This document shows positions 26,246 through 35,800 of a stretch of DNA of 64,000 nt, piece by piece (position 1 is the first letter of the stretch; each line of letters starts with the position of its first letter). Source of the stretch: Rhizobium anhuiense (GTDB taxonomy: Bacteria; Pseudomonadota; Alphaproteobacteria; Rhizobiales; Rhizobiaceae); the NCBI RefSeq assembly GCF_003985145.1, contig NZ_ML133528.1, positions 1 to 64,000 on the forward strand, given 5' to 3'. The notes under the pieces are model-generated. The model was not told the origin of the DNA, did no database searches, and worked only from the letters and a program-made list of their open reading frames with translations. The position numbers and the translations under genes are program-made.

Positions 26246-27298
26246 TCAGAGCGAAAGCGGCGGCTCGGCCGGTTTCAGGAAATGCTCGATTGTTGCGACC
26301 TGCACGGCCTCGACTGACGCGGGCGACCATTTCGGATTGCGGTCCTTGTCGATGACGGCGGCGCGGATGCCCTCGAAGAAGTCCGGATTATCCAGCATCT
26401 GCAGGCAGGCGCCGAGTTCGCGGCCGAGGCATTCGGCGAGCGAGGCGCTGCGACGGCCGGCCCTGAGCAGCCGCAAAGCGAGCTTCAGGCTGGTCGGTGA
26501 CCGCGTCAGCAGCACCCGCCGCGTCTCGGCGGCGAAGTCGCCCTCCTCCCCGGCAAGGGCGGCCAGGATCTCCTCGACGCTGTTGAAACGGAAGGCGCGA
26601 TCGATCATCGCCGCATTCTGCCTGAGCCGGCTTTCTCCTGGAGACTCGGAAAGCGCCTGCAAGACGGCATCGACATCGCCGGACGAACTGCCGCGCGGCA
26701 GGGTCGACAGAGCATCGATCACCGCGCCGAGCCGCGACGAGGCGATCTGCAGGTCGGCGAGGCGGGCATGGATGGCATCGGCGGCACCGATATCGAGGCC
26801 GGTCAGGGCGAGCCATGTTCCGGCTTCGCCGGGGCTACGCGGCAGCAGCCAGGTGGCGCCGACATCGGGGACATAGCCGATGCCGGTTTCGGGCATGGCA
26901 AGCCGCGTGCGCTCGGTAACGATGCGGTGGCGGCCGTGCGACGACAGGCCGACGCCGCCGCCCATGGTGATGCCGTCCATCAGCGCGACATAGGGTTTGG
27001 GGTAGGAGGCGATCAGATGGTTGAGGCGGAATTCCTCGCGCCAGAAGCTTGCCGCCAGGCCATCGCCGGCGCGGGCGCTCTCATGCAGGGCGCGGATATC
27101 GCCGCCGGCGCAGAAGCCGCGTTCGCCCTCGCCCATGGCCACGACGCTTGCCACCTCGGAATCCCCGGCAAAAGCCTGCAACGCCTCGGTGATCGCGCGG
27201 ATCATCGGCAGCGTCAGGCTGTTCAGTGCCCGCGGCCGGTTGAGCCGGATCACGCCTGCGGTGCCCCGCCGTTCAATGATGACTTCGCCGTCCTGCAT
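26246..27298 (-). CDS. Enoyl-CoA hydratase/isomerase family protein, 3-hydroxyisobutyryl-CoA hydrolase-like
   Basis: Crotonase-fold enzyme of 350 residues, the length of HIBCH-type hydrolases (simple hydratases are about 260). Seen: VIRLNRPRALNSLTLPMI, GFCAGGDIRAL (oxyanion hole), DGITMGGGVGLSSHGRHRI, AMPETGIGYVPDVGATWLLPR with the acidic residue typical of HIBCH, and DKDRNPKWSPASVE at the end, a hallmark of this group. It would hydrolyse 3-hydroxyisobutyryl-CoA in valine degradation. Converges with the helicase gene (12-bp gap). No other valine genes adjacent. Confidence 0.9.
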   Translation of the reverse strand: MQDGEVIIERRGTAGVIRLNRPRALNSLTLPMIRAITEALQAFAGDSEVASVVAMGEGERGFCAGGDIRALHESARAGDGLAASFWREEFRLNHLIASYPKPYVALMDGITMGGGVGLSSHGRHRIVTERTRLAMPETGIGYVPDVGATWLLPRSPGEAGTWLALTGLDIGAADAIHARLADLQIASSRLGAVIDALSTLPRGSSSGDVDAVLQALSESPGESRLRQNAAMIDRAFRFNSVEEILAALAGEEGDFAAETRRVLLTRSPTSLKLALRLLRAGRRSASLAECLGRELGACLQMLDNPDFFEGIRAAVIDKDRNPKWSPASVEAVQVATIEHFLKPAEPPLSL

Positions 27299-27383
27299 GG
27301 TTCACCTCCTCGGTTACGACCATGAATAGACGACGATCCAGCTTCGCTCCAGTCGCTTTGCGACCGGTCGCGGATTTGATTGT

Positions 27384-29345
27384 TCAGGCAGACAGTGAAT
27401 TGCGGGCGGAGGCCGCGGCATCGCACCTTGCGGCGTAGTCGATGGCAAGCTCCAGCGGCAGCGGCCGCGAGAAATGATAGCCCTGCGCCAGGCGAACGCC
27501 CATCGCCTTCAATCCTTCGGCGATCTCTTCGCTTTCGACGCCTTCGGCGACGGAGGCAATGCCGAGATTCTGGCAGAGATTGGCGACCGAGCGGGTGATG
27601 TTCATGCAACGAGCGTCGCGATCGAAATTCATCACGAAGGCCTTGTCGATCTTCAGCTTGTCGAAGCCGAGACGGTGGATATGGCTGAGGCTCGAATAGC
27701 CGGTGCCGAAATCGTCGAGCGCGATCGAGATGCCGGCGGCGCGCAGCATTGATATCACCTGATCGGCGGTGTCGAAATCGGAGAGCAGTGCGGTCTCGGT
27801 GATCTCGAATTCGATGCGCTTCGGATCGATGCCGGAGCGAGTGATCATGGCAAGCAGCGCCATCGAGGTCTCGTGGTCGCAGATATCGCGCGCCGAGAGA
27901 TTGAAGGACAGCCTGAGATGCCTGGGAATGATCGCCAGCGCTTCGAGCGCCTTGGCGAAGAGGATGCGGGTCATACGGCCGATGACCGCTGTGCGCTCGG
28001 CAGCGGGAATGAAGGCTTCCGGACTGATGCGGCCGAAGCGGGCGCTGTCCCAGCGGGCGAGCGCCTCGTAGCCGACGACGCGGCCGCTCCTCAATTCGAC
28101 GATCGGCTGATAGTCCAGTTTCAATTCCTTGGCGAAGTCGTTCGCCTGCAGTTCGAGTTCGATCAGGTGGCGCTGCGTCAGGATCTTCTCGTGGTCGGGC
28201 GAGAAGAATTCGACGCCGCTGCTGCGCTTGCTCTTGACCTGGTAAAGAGCGAAGTCCGCTTTCTCGTAGAGATCCTCGGCCGTGTACTCGCCGATATCGG
28301 GATAGACGATGCCGCAGGAACCGAAGACGCGGACCGAGCCGTCGGGGATTTCGTAAGGTTCGCGGACGGCGGCGCAAAGCGCCTGGCCGAGATCGGCGAT
28401 CGCCTGGCGCGTCATCGAACAGGGGAAGATGATGCCGAACTCATCGCCGCCGAGACGGGAGACGATGCCCTCTTCGCCGACCAGCGCGACGAAGCGGCGG
28501 GCCGTCTCCTTGAGCACGAGATCGCCCGCAGCATGGCCGAAGACGTCATTGACGGGCTTGAAGCCGTCGAGATCGAGAATGCCGAGGACGGGCGGCGCGG
28601 ACGGGTCCTTCTGCAGCCGTTTCTCCAGCGAGAGAAAGAAGCTGCGGCGGTTGGCAAGGCCGGTCAGCTGGTCATGCAGCGCGTTGCGGCTGTTGACGAG
28701 GTTCAGTTCCTCGGCCTCCGCCTGCTTCTGCTTCAGCTCCTCGGTCAATTGCACGAGGCCGACGAAATTCTGGAAATAGCTGTTGATCACCCTGAGGAAG
28801 GGCAGGATCAGGAACAGGCCGCTGACGGCGGTGGCGACGAAAACGGGATTGCCCGAGAACATGAAGGTCGCAATCATGGCCGAGAAGGTGATCACCGTGG
28901 TCAGTGCCGCCGCCATCGGCAGGTGCATCAGGCAAAAGATGCAGGAGATGCCGGTGACGACGAGGAAATAGGCGATCTGGCCCTGCTGGGAGGCGTCGCC
29001 ATATTGATAAAGCGCGATCGCCCAACCGCCGAAGGCGAAAGTCAGGACGCCGGCCCCGACCATTGTCACCTTCATCAGCTTATAGGCCCGTTCGGCGGTG
29101 ACGTTTTCCTTGCCCCGGATCTCCCACCAGCAGAGACGGAAGACGCAGAGGACACTCAAGCCGACCGGAATGTAGAGCGAAAGCCAGAGGGGTGCGGATT
29201 TGAGGTGGGTGATCGCCACCGCAAGGGCGTTGATGATCAGGAGGACGTAGAGAATGGGGATCTGTGACGACAGGGCCCGAAACTGGGCCGTCAGAAGCGT
29301 CGGATTGTCCTTTTGCAGTTGCAATGCGGCCAGAAATTTCTTCAT
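27384..29345 (-). CDS. Membrane-bound GGDEF-EAL cyclic-di-GMP protein
   Basis: Makes and/or breaks cyclic di-GMP, 653 residues from the ATG at 29345 (a GTG at 29402 is less likely). The first about 190 residues carry five or six membrane segments (IPILYVLLIINALAVAI, LSLYIPVGLSVLCVF, ATAVSGLFLILPFL). The GGDEF domain has an intact SRLGGDEFGIIF; the position of the inhibitory RxxD site reads GEEG, so product feedback is probably lost. The EAL domain has YEALARW, RLSFNLSARD, EITETALL and DDFGTGYSSL, complete for catalysis. Transcribed alone; a mosaic repeat lies upstream. Confidence 0.93.
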   Translation of the reverse strand: MKKFLAALQLQKDNPTLLTAQFRALSSQIPILYVLLIINALAVAITHLKSAPLWLSLYIPVGLSVLCVFRLCWWEIRGKENVTAERAYKLMKVTMVGAGVLTFAFGGWAIALYQYGDASQQGQIAYFLVVTGISCIFCLMHLPMAAALTTVITFSAMIATFMFSGNPVFVATAVSGLFLILPFLRVINSYFQNFVGLVQLTEELKQKQAEAEELNLVNSRNALHDQLTGLANRRSFFLSLEKRLQKDPSAPPVLGILDLDGFKPVNDVFGHAAGDLVLKETARRFVALVGEEGIVSRLGGDEFGIIFPCSMTRQAIADLGQALCAAVREPYEIPDGSVRVFGSCGIVYPDIGEYTAEDLYEKADFALYQVKSKRSSGVEFFSPDHEKILTQRHLIELELQANDFAKELKLDYQPIVELRSGRVVGYEALARWDSARFGRISPEAFIPAAERTAVIGRMTRILFAKALEALAIIPRHLRLSFNLSARDICDHETSMALLAMITRSGIDPKRIEFEITETALLSDFDTADQVISMLRAAGISIALDDFGTGYSSLSHIHRLGFDKLKIDKAFVMNFDRDARCMNITRSVANLCQNLGIASVAEGVESEEIAEGLKAMGVRLAQGYHFSRPLPLELAIDYAARCDAAASARNSLSA

Positions 29346-29447
29346 CTTCTCTTTTCCGTTGGCCCGAGCCAGCCAGAGAAAGCCTGATTTTTCCTTATTC
29401 ACGTAACGGCATGCGCCCCCGCAGGCGGGGGGATATAAACAGGCTAT

Positions 29448-29542
29448 TGCATCACTCCTTTAATCGAGATCGATTGAAGGAGTGATGCAGCAGTTCAAAG
29501 TGCTACAGCGTCCTGCGCGTCTGAAAAGACGCGCGGCGCTGT
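29448..29542. repeat. Two-palindrome mosaic repeat (TGCATCACTCC / ACAGCGTC type)
   Basis: About 95 bp. First palindrome 29448-29489 with arms TGCATCACTCCTT / AAGGAGTGATGCA; second palindrome 29505-29542 with ACAGCG..GCGCGTCT / AGACGCGC..CGCTGT. The link CAGCAGTTCAAAGTGCTACAGCGTCC recurs almost intact at the window's right edge. It lies between galE and the GGDEF-EAL gene. Confidence 0.8.
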
Positions 29543-29552
29543 CGTGCGCCGC

Positions 29553-30587
29553 TCAGAACGACGCGGCCGCGAGTGCCCGGTGGATACTCTGCAGATCGTC
29601 GACACCCTTGTTCGACAGGAACAGTTCCCAATCGAGCGAGCTCTGGACGATGGTTTCCAGCGAATCGTATCTGGGCTTCCAATCGAGCACCTGCCTTGCG
29701 AGCGACGCGTCTGCGACGACGCTGGCGGAATCGCCGGCGCGCCGCGGCGCCATGTGGATCTTGAAGGAATGCCCGTGCAGGCGGGTGACCATGTTCAGCA
29801 CGTCGAGCACGGAATAGCCGCTGCCATAACCGCAATTGGCGACGAGCGAGCCCCTGTCCTTGCGCAGATGCTGCAGCGCTTTCAGATGAGCATCCGTGAG
29901 ATCGCTGACATGGATGTAGTCGCGCACGCCGGTGCCGTCATGCGTGGGATAGTCGATGCCGTAGACATGGACGCTGTCGCGCTTGCCGAGCGCTGCCTCG
30001 CAGGCGACCTTGATGAGATGCGTGGCGCCTGAGGTCGACTGGCCGGCACGGTGGTGCGGATCGGCGCCGGCGACGTTGAAATAGCGAAGCGCGACATAGT
30101 TGAAATCATAGGCGGCGGCGGCATCGCGCAGCATGAATTCGGTCATCAGCTTCGACTGGCCGTAAGGATTTTCCGGATTGAGGGAGGCAGTCTCCTTCAC
30201 CGGCAGGTCCGACTTTTGCTGACCGTAGACGGCCGCCGTCGAGGAGAAGACGAAATTGCGGATACCGGCCTTGACCGAAGCGCTCAGCAGCGCCCGGGTC
30301 TTGCCGGAATTGTTGTCGTAATAGGAAAGCGGATCGGCGACGGAGACCGGGACGACGGCGGAGCCGGCGAAATGGATGATCGCCTCGATGTCGTTTTCGA
30401 TGAAGATCTTCTTCAATATGTCGGGATCGGCAATGTCGCCGAGATAGAAACGCGCCGCCGGCGCCACGGCCCAGCGAAAGCCCGTCGAGAGGCGGTCGAG
30501 CACGACCACATCCTCGTCCGCATCGAGCAGCGCCCAAACCATGTGACTGCCGATATATCCGGCCCCGCCCGTCACCAAAACCGCCAT
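29553..30587 (-). CDS. galE: UDP-glucose 4-epimerase
   Basis: Interconverts UDP-glucose and UDP-galactose, cytoplasmic, feeding surface polysaccharide synthesis. About 344 residues: NAD-binding GGAGYIGSHMVWAL at the start, SSTAAVYG, YGQSKLMTEFML (catalytic YxxxK), NVAGADP and DGTGVRDYIHVSDLTDAH. The start is ATG 30587, or possibly 30596 where AGGG is better placed. Rhizobial homologues are called ExoB/GalE. No exopolysaccharide genes adjoin it. Confidence 0.94.
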   Translation of the reverse strand: MAVLVTGGAGYIGSHMVWALLDADEDVVVLDRLSTGFRWAVAPAARFYLGDIADPDILKKIFIENDIEAIIHFAGSAVVPVSVADPLSYYDNNSGKTRALLSASVKAGIRNFVFSSTAAVYGQQKSDLPVKETASLNPENPYGQSKLMTEFMLRDAAAAYDFNYVALRYFNVAGADPHHRAGQSTSGATHLIKVACEAALGKRDSVHVYGIDYPTHDGTGVRDYIHVSDLTDAHLKALQHLRKDRGSLVANCGYGSGYSVLDVLNMVTRLHGHSFKIHMAPRRAGDSASVVADASLARQVLDWKPRYDSLETIVQSSLDWELFLSNKGVDDLQSIHRALAAASF

Positions 30588-30808
30588 GTCCCGCATCCCT
30601 GCTTTCGTTTTTATAAGCAGGGGCATCAGGCGCCGGTTTTTCTTTCCAATTTTCTTATCGAATGGCCGTTCGAGGGCCTTTGAACCGGTATGTTTGGAGT
30701 CGTGGTTAGAGGTCGATTTCGGGCATTGCTAGAGTTTTATCGATCCGGCGATTCCGGCACAAAATCGACTTGGCCGGTCACCAGATGGGGTCTCGTGGCC
30801 AATGTTGG

Positions 30809-31975
30809 TCAGAGCTTGAGGATATAGTCGCAGAGACGCTCGGCGGCGACCGCCACCTGGGCTGGGTCACGCAGGAAACAGGCGCGCAGAAAGAGTTCGC
30901 CGCCGGGGCCGAAAGCGGTGCCGGGGGCAAGGCCGACGCCTGTCTTGTCGACGATATCGAGCGCAGCCCTGCGGCTGTCAGTGACGCCGTCGATCTTCAG
31001 GAAGGCGTAAAGCGCACCATCCGGCTTCAGCGTCTCGACGCGGTTGGTGGCAACGAGCGCATCGCAGAGAATGTCGCGGGAACGGGCCGCCTTGGCGATA
31101 TTGGCGAGCACGAAATCGTCGCCCTCATTCAGGGCTGCGACGGCGCCCTTCTGCATGAACTGCGCCACGCCCGATGTCGAATACTGGATCAGGTTTTCGA
31201 GCACCTGCCCCATCTCGGGGGGTGCGACGATCCAGCCGACGCGCCAGCCGGTCATCGACCAGTTCTTCGAGAAGGAATTGACGAAGATGATCTTGTCATC
31301 AGGCGCCATCACGTCGAGGAAAGAGGGCGCACGGCCGCCTGGAAAATAATAGAGCGCATAGATCTCATCCGCCATGATCCAGAGGTCGTGCTTGCGGGCC
31401 AGCGCCAGGAGATCACCAAGGTCTTTCCTGGTTGCCGTCCAGCCTGTCGGGTTCGACGGCGTGTTGATGAACAGACCCCTGGTCTTCGGCGTGATCGCGG
31501 CTTCGATGCGGTCAAGATCGACCGCCCATTTGCCGCCTTCGAACTGCAGTTGAACGCCGACCGAACGTGCGCCTGCGATCTCGAGGGCGGCGGCAATATT
31601 CGGCCAGGCGGGGGTGAGGTAAATCATTTCGTCGCCCGGCGAGGTCAGAGCCTGCACGCTGATCTGGATCGCCTGCATGCCGGAGCCGGCGACATAGAAA
31701 TGCTCGACCGGAAGCCGGATTCCGAAATGTCTGCTGTAATAATCCGAAAGCGCCTGGCGAAGCTCCGGAATGCCGCGCTGCCAGGTGTAGAAGGTCTCGC
31801 CGGCCGCCAGCGCATCCATCGCCGCCTTGCTGATGAAATCCGGCGTCGGCAGGTCACCTTCCCCCACCCAGAGCGGCAGCAGGCCCTCACGGCCACGGGC
31901 ATAATTGACGACTTCGACGATCCCGCTTTCGGGCGCCGCTACGGCGCGCGGGCTAAGGCTGCTCAAGATCGACAT
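30809..31975 (-). CDS. Class I/II pyridoxal-phosphate aminotransferase
   Basis: Cytoplasmic aminotransferase, 388 residues, aspartate-aminotransferase fold. Seen: LPLWVGEGDLPTPDFI, TWQRGIPELRQAL, INTPSNPTGW, MADEIYALYYF and the PLP lysine in SFSKNWSMTGWRVGW; the C-terminal Arg that binds carboxylate is in FLRACF. The substrate cannot be told from sequence here. It is monocistronic between mscL and galE. About 220 bp upstream of galE holds no gene. Confidence 0.92.
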   Translation of the reverse strand: MSILSSLSPRAVAAPESGIVEVVNYARGREGLLPLWVGEGDLPTPDFISKAAMDALAAGETFYTWQRGIPELRQALSDYYSRHFGIRLPVEHFYVAGSGMQAIQISVQALTSPGDEMIYLTPAWPNIAAALEIAGARSVGVQLQFEGGKWAVDLDRIEAAITPKTRGLFINTPSNPTGWTATRKDLGDLLALARKHDLWIMADEIYALYYFPGGRAPSFLDVMAPDDKIIFVNSFSKNWSMTGWRVGWIVAPPEMGQVLENLIQYSTSGVAQFMQKGAVAALNEGDDFVLANIAKAARSRDILCDALVATNRVETLKPDGALYAFLKIDGVTDSRRAALDIVDKTGVGLAPGTAFGPGGELFLRACFLRDPAQVAVAAERLCDYILKL

Positions 31976-32095
31976 GCATATCTCCGGTTTTCGCCTTCAT
32001 AGAGGATTTGCGTCGGCAAATCCCATGATATCCAGTGATGGCATATCGATTTTGGTGATGAATGAGCCCGGCCGGAACGGACGGGCTCCAGGCGA

Positions 32096-32533
32096 TCAAG
32101 CCGTCGGGCGCTTGGCCAACAGATCGCGGATTTCGGTCAGCAACTGCACGTCTGCGGGCGGCGGAGGCAATTCTTCCGGTGCGGCCTTTTCCTGGCGCTC
32201 GACCTGGGCACGCAGGATGTTCACGCCCTTGACCATCAGGAAGATGATCCAGGCGAGGATCAGGAAATTGATGAGGACGGTGAGGAAACTGCCATAGGCA
32301 AACACCGCTCCCTGCGCACGGGCGGCCGCAAGCGACGGCGCGTTGACGGCCGACGACAGCGGCAGGAAATAATTCGAAAAATCGAAGCCGCCGAAAATGG
32401 CGCCGACGATCGGCATGATCAGGTCGTCGACCAGCGATTTGACGATGCCGCCGAAGGCGCCGCCGATGATGACGCCGACGGCAAGATCCATGACATTGCC
32501 GCGGGCGATAAAGGCCTTGAACTCATTGAGCAT
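32096..32533 (-). CDS. mscL: Large-conductance mechanosensitive channel
   Basis: Emergency osmolyte release valve in the inner membrane, 145 residues. EFKAFIARGNVMDLAVGVII and GGAFGGIVKSLVDDLIMP form the pore helix TM1; a second membrane helix is FLTVLINFLILAWIIFLMV; the C-terminal bundle has LLTEIRDLLA. The start is ATG 32533; an upstream in-frame ATG is not needed. Confidence 0.96.
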   Translation of the reverse strand: MLNEFKAFIARGNVMDLAVGVIIGGAFGGIVKSLVDDLIMPIVGAIFGGFDFSNYFLPLSSAVNAPSLAAARAQGAVFAYGSFLTVLINFLILAWIIFLMVKGVNILRAQVERQEKAAPEELPPPPADVQLLTEIRDLLAKRPTA

Positions 32534-32853
32534 CGGATCCGTCTCCCTTCGATGCATTTCAAAGATATGCAACTGTCTATTACAGCGTCACGCCTCTCTT
32601 CAGCCTCGTGAAGGAGGCTGCAACGCTTTGAATTGACGCACAATTTATTCTTAATCAATTTCGATTTGAGGAATTATGCAGTAGCTGCACCTTCATTGCA
32701 ATTCATCAATCGGCAATCGCAATTATTCGCCGATACCCTTCGCGGCCTATGACTTAAGGCCTAGACGGCCGGGAATTTTCAAAGCGTCTGAAATAACTTA
32801 AGCTGACCAATGTTGCGGGAGGTCCCGGCGGGTTTTCCGCCGGCGGAGGGTCA
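32534..32853. other. Divergent intergenic region with a degenerate repeat
   Basis: About 320 bp between mscL and the large sensor kinase. A degenerate palindrome of the GACGCACAATTTATTC ... GAATTATGC type (about 32632-32682) resembles the repeat at 22762-22809. The right end has GGCGGAGGG before the kinase ATG. Promoters for both genes are expected here but not individually recognisable. Confidence 0.5.
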
Positions 32854-35800
32854 ATGCTTCCAGGCTGGGTCATATTCGCGTCTGCCTTCGGCTATCTGCT
32901 CCTGCTTTTTGCCGTGGCAAGCTATGGCGATCGCAAGAACCGCAGCCCGGGCATGCTCGGCCCGGGCACGCTGGAAGGCGGATGGCCGGTGGTCTATGCG
33001 CTGAGCCTTGCGATCTACTGCACCTCCTGGACCTATTTCGGCAGCGTCGGGCTTGCGGCGCAGCGCGGGCTGGAATTTGCCGGCATCTATATCGGCCCGA
33101 TCCTGGTCTTCACGCTCGGCATGCCGCTGCTTCGCCGCATCATCGAGCTCGCCAAGGCGGAAAAGCTCACCTCCGTGGCCGACTTCGTCGCCGCGCGCTA
33201 CGGCAAGAACCCGACGGTCGCCACGATCGTCGCGCTGATCTCGCTGATCGGCGCCATTCCCTATATCGCGCTGCAGCTCAAGGCGATTTCGAGCACCGTC
33301 AGCGCCATGGTCAATCCGTCCGATTACGGCATCGGCAGCGGCAATCTCTACTTCCTCGACCTGCCGCTCCTCGCGACGCTGGTGCTTGCCTGCTTCGCCA
33401 TCATGTTCGGCACGCGGCATACGGATGCGACCGAACACCAGGACGGCCTGATCCTCGCCGTCTCGATGGAATCCGTCGTCAAGCTCTTCGCCTTCCTGAC
33501 GGCCGGCGTCTGCGTCATCTGGTTTCTCTTCGACGGCCCGACCGATCTCTGGCAGAAGACCGTCGACAACGAACTGGTCATGTCGGCGCTCAGCTACCAT
33601 ACGCCGATCAGCCGCTGGATCACCCTAATCCTGTTGTCGGCCTTCGCGATCATCCTGCTGCCGCGGCAATTCCACGTGACCGTTGTCGAAAACCGGACGC
33701 CGAAACAGCTGAAACTCGCCGGATTCCTGTTTCCTACCTATCTTATCGCCATCAATCTCTTCGTGCTGCCGGTGGCGATCGGTGGGCTCTTGACCTTCGG
33801 CGGCGCCGGCAATGCCGATTTCTACATGCTGTCGCTGCCGCTTGCCGGTCAGATGCCCGTCATTTCGCTGATCATCTTCATCGGCGGCTTTTCGGCCGCA
33901 ACGGCGATGGTCATCGTCGATTCCGTGGCGCTGTCGATCATGGTGTCGAACGACATCATCATGCCGATCTTCCTCCGGCGCAAACTCGCCGGCCGCGCCA
34001 GCCTGCGCGACAATTTCGCCAAGACGCTGCTCAATATCCGCCGCAGCGCCATCTTCGCCGTGCTGTTATTCGGCTATGCCTATTACCGTTCGACCGACAG
34101 CACCGCCGGCCTTGCCTCGATCGGCCTGCTTTCCTTTGCCGCGATCGCGCAAATCGCCCCAGCGCTGTTCGGCGGGCTGATCTGGCGGCGGGCGAATGCG
34201 CGCGGTGCGATCCTGGGGCTTTCCTCCGGCTTCATCATCTGGGTGTACCTGTTGTTCCTGCCCTCGCTCGGCGGGCCCGATTATTCCTATGTGGCAAGCG
34301 CCGTGCTCGGCTTCATCTTTCCCGGGACCACCTTGTTCACCGCAGCCGATGCCGATCCGCTGGTCAATGCGACTGTCATGAGCCTGCTCGTCAATACCGC
34401 CTTCTTCATCGTCGGTTCGCTCACCCGCAATGCCAGGCCGCTGGAGCGCATTCAGGCCGGCATCTTCGTCAAGCGGCATTCGCGCTCGCAATTTGCCACG
34501 CGCGGCTGGAAGACCCGTATCAGCGTCGGCGACCTCAAAGCGGCGATTTCGCGTTATCTCGGCGAAGAGCGCATGCAGCGCTCGTTCACCACCTATGAAC
34601 AAAGCTCCGGCCGCAAGCTGGAGGACGAGCAGCCGGCCGATATGGCGCTCATCCATTTCAGCGAACAGCTGCTCGGCAGTGCCATCGGCTCGTCCTCGGC
34701 CCGGCTGGTGCTGTCCTTGATCCTGCAGAAGATCGAAGATGCTTCTTCCGATACCGCCTGGTTGCTCGACCAGGCGAGCGAGGCACTGCAATATAACCAG
34801 GACATGCTGCAGACGGCGCTGTCGCAGATGGACCAGGGCATTGCGGTCTTCGACAGTTCCAACCGGCTGACGATCTGGAACCGGCGCTTCCGGCAATTGC
34901 TGGATCTGCCGGAAAGTGCCGGCCAGGTCGGCTTTCCCCTGTCCGAGATCGTCACCACGCTCAGCCAGCGCGGCGATATCGCGCCCGGCGATCTCAGCCA
35001 GACGGTGCGGCATTTCCTGACGCTCGACAAACCCTTTTCGCTGGTGCTTGACGGCGGCGAGCGGATCATCGAGGTGCGCTCCAACGCCATGCCGGACAAG
35101 GGCATCGTCGCCACCTTCACCGACATCACTCAGCGCGTCACTGCCGACCAGGCGCTGAAACAGGCGAACGAGACGCTGGAGCAGCGCGTCGCCGAACGCA
35201 CGGCCGAGCTGACCCGCGTCAACCGCGAACTCGGCGAGGCACGCGCCGCCGCCGACGAGGCGAATATCGGCAAGACACGCTTCTTTGCGGCCGCCGGCCA
35301 CGACATCCTGCAGCCACTGAATGCCGCCCGGCTTTATTCCTCGGCGCTGGTCGAGCGCATGGCGCAATCCGACAACAGCCCGATCGTGCGCAACATCGAT
35401 TCGGCGCTGGAATCGGTCGAGACCATTCTCGGCGCGGTGCTCGATATTTCAAGGCTCGACACCGGCGCCATGCGGCCGCGGCTCGCCGCCGTCGCGCTCT
35501 CCGACCTGCTCAAGCGGATCGAGACCGATTTTGCGCCGATCGCGCGGGAAAAACAGCTGAAACTGGTGGTCATGCCGACGTCGCTGCGCGTCCGCTCCGA
35601 CCCCAACCTCTTGCGCCGGCTGGTGCAGAACCTCGTCTCCAACGCCATCAAATACACGATCACCGGCAAGGTGCTGGTCGGCGCGCGGCGGCGCGGCAAC
35701 CAGGTGATCATCCAGGTGATCGATTCCGGCATCGGCATTCCACCATCGAAATTCCGCACGGTGTTCAAGGAATTCGCGCGGCTGGACGAAGGCGCCAAAA

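Noticed and set aside
34066..35367. 433-codon minus-strand frame inside the sensor kinase gene
   Set aside because: Antisense shadow; kinase motifs on the other strand are unambiguous.
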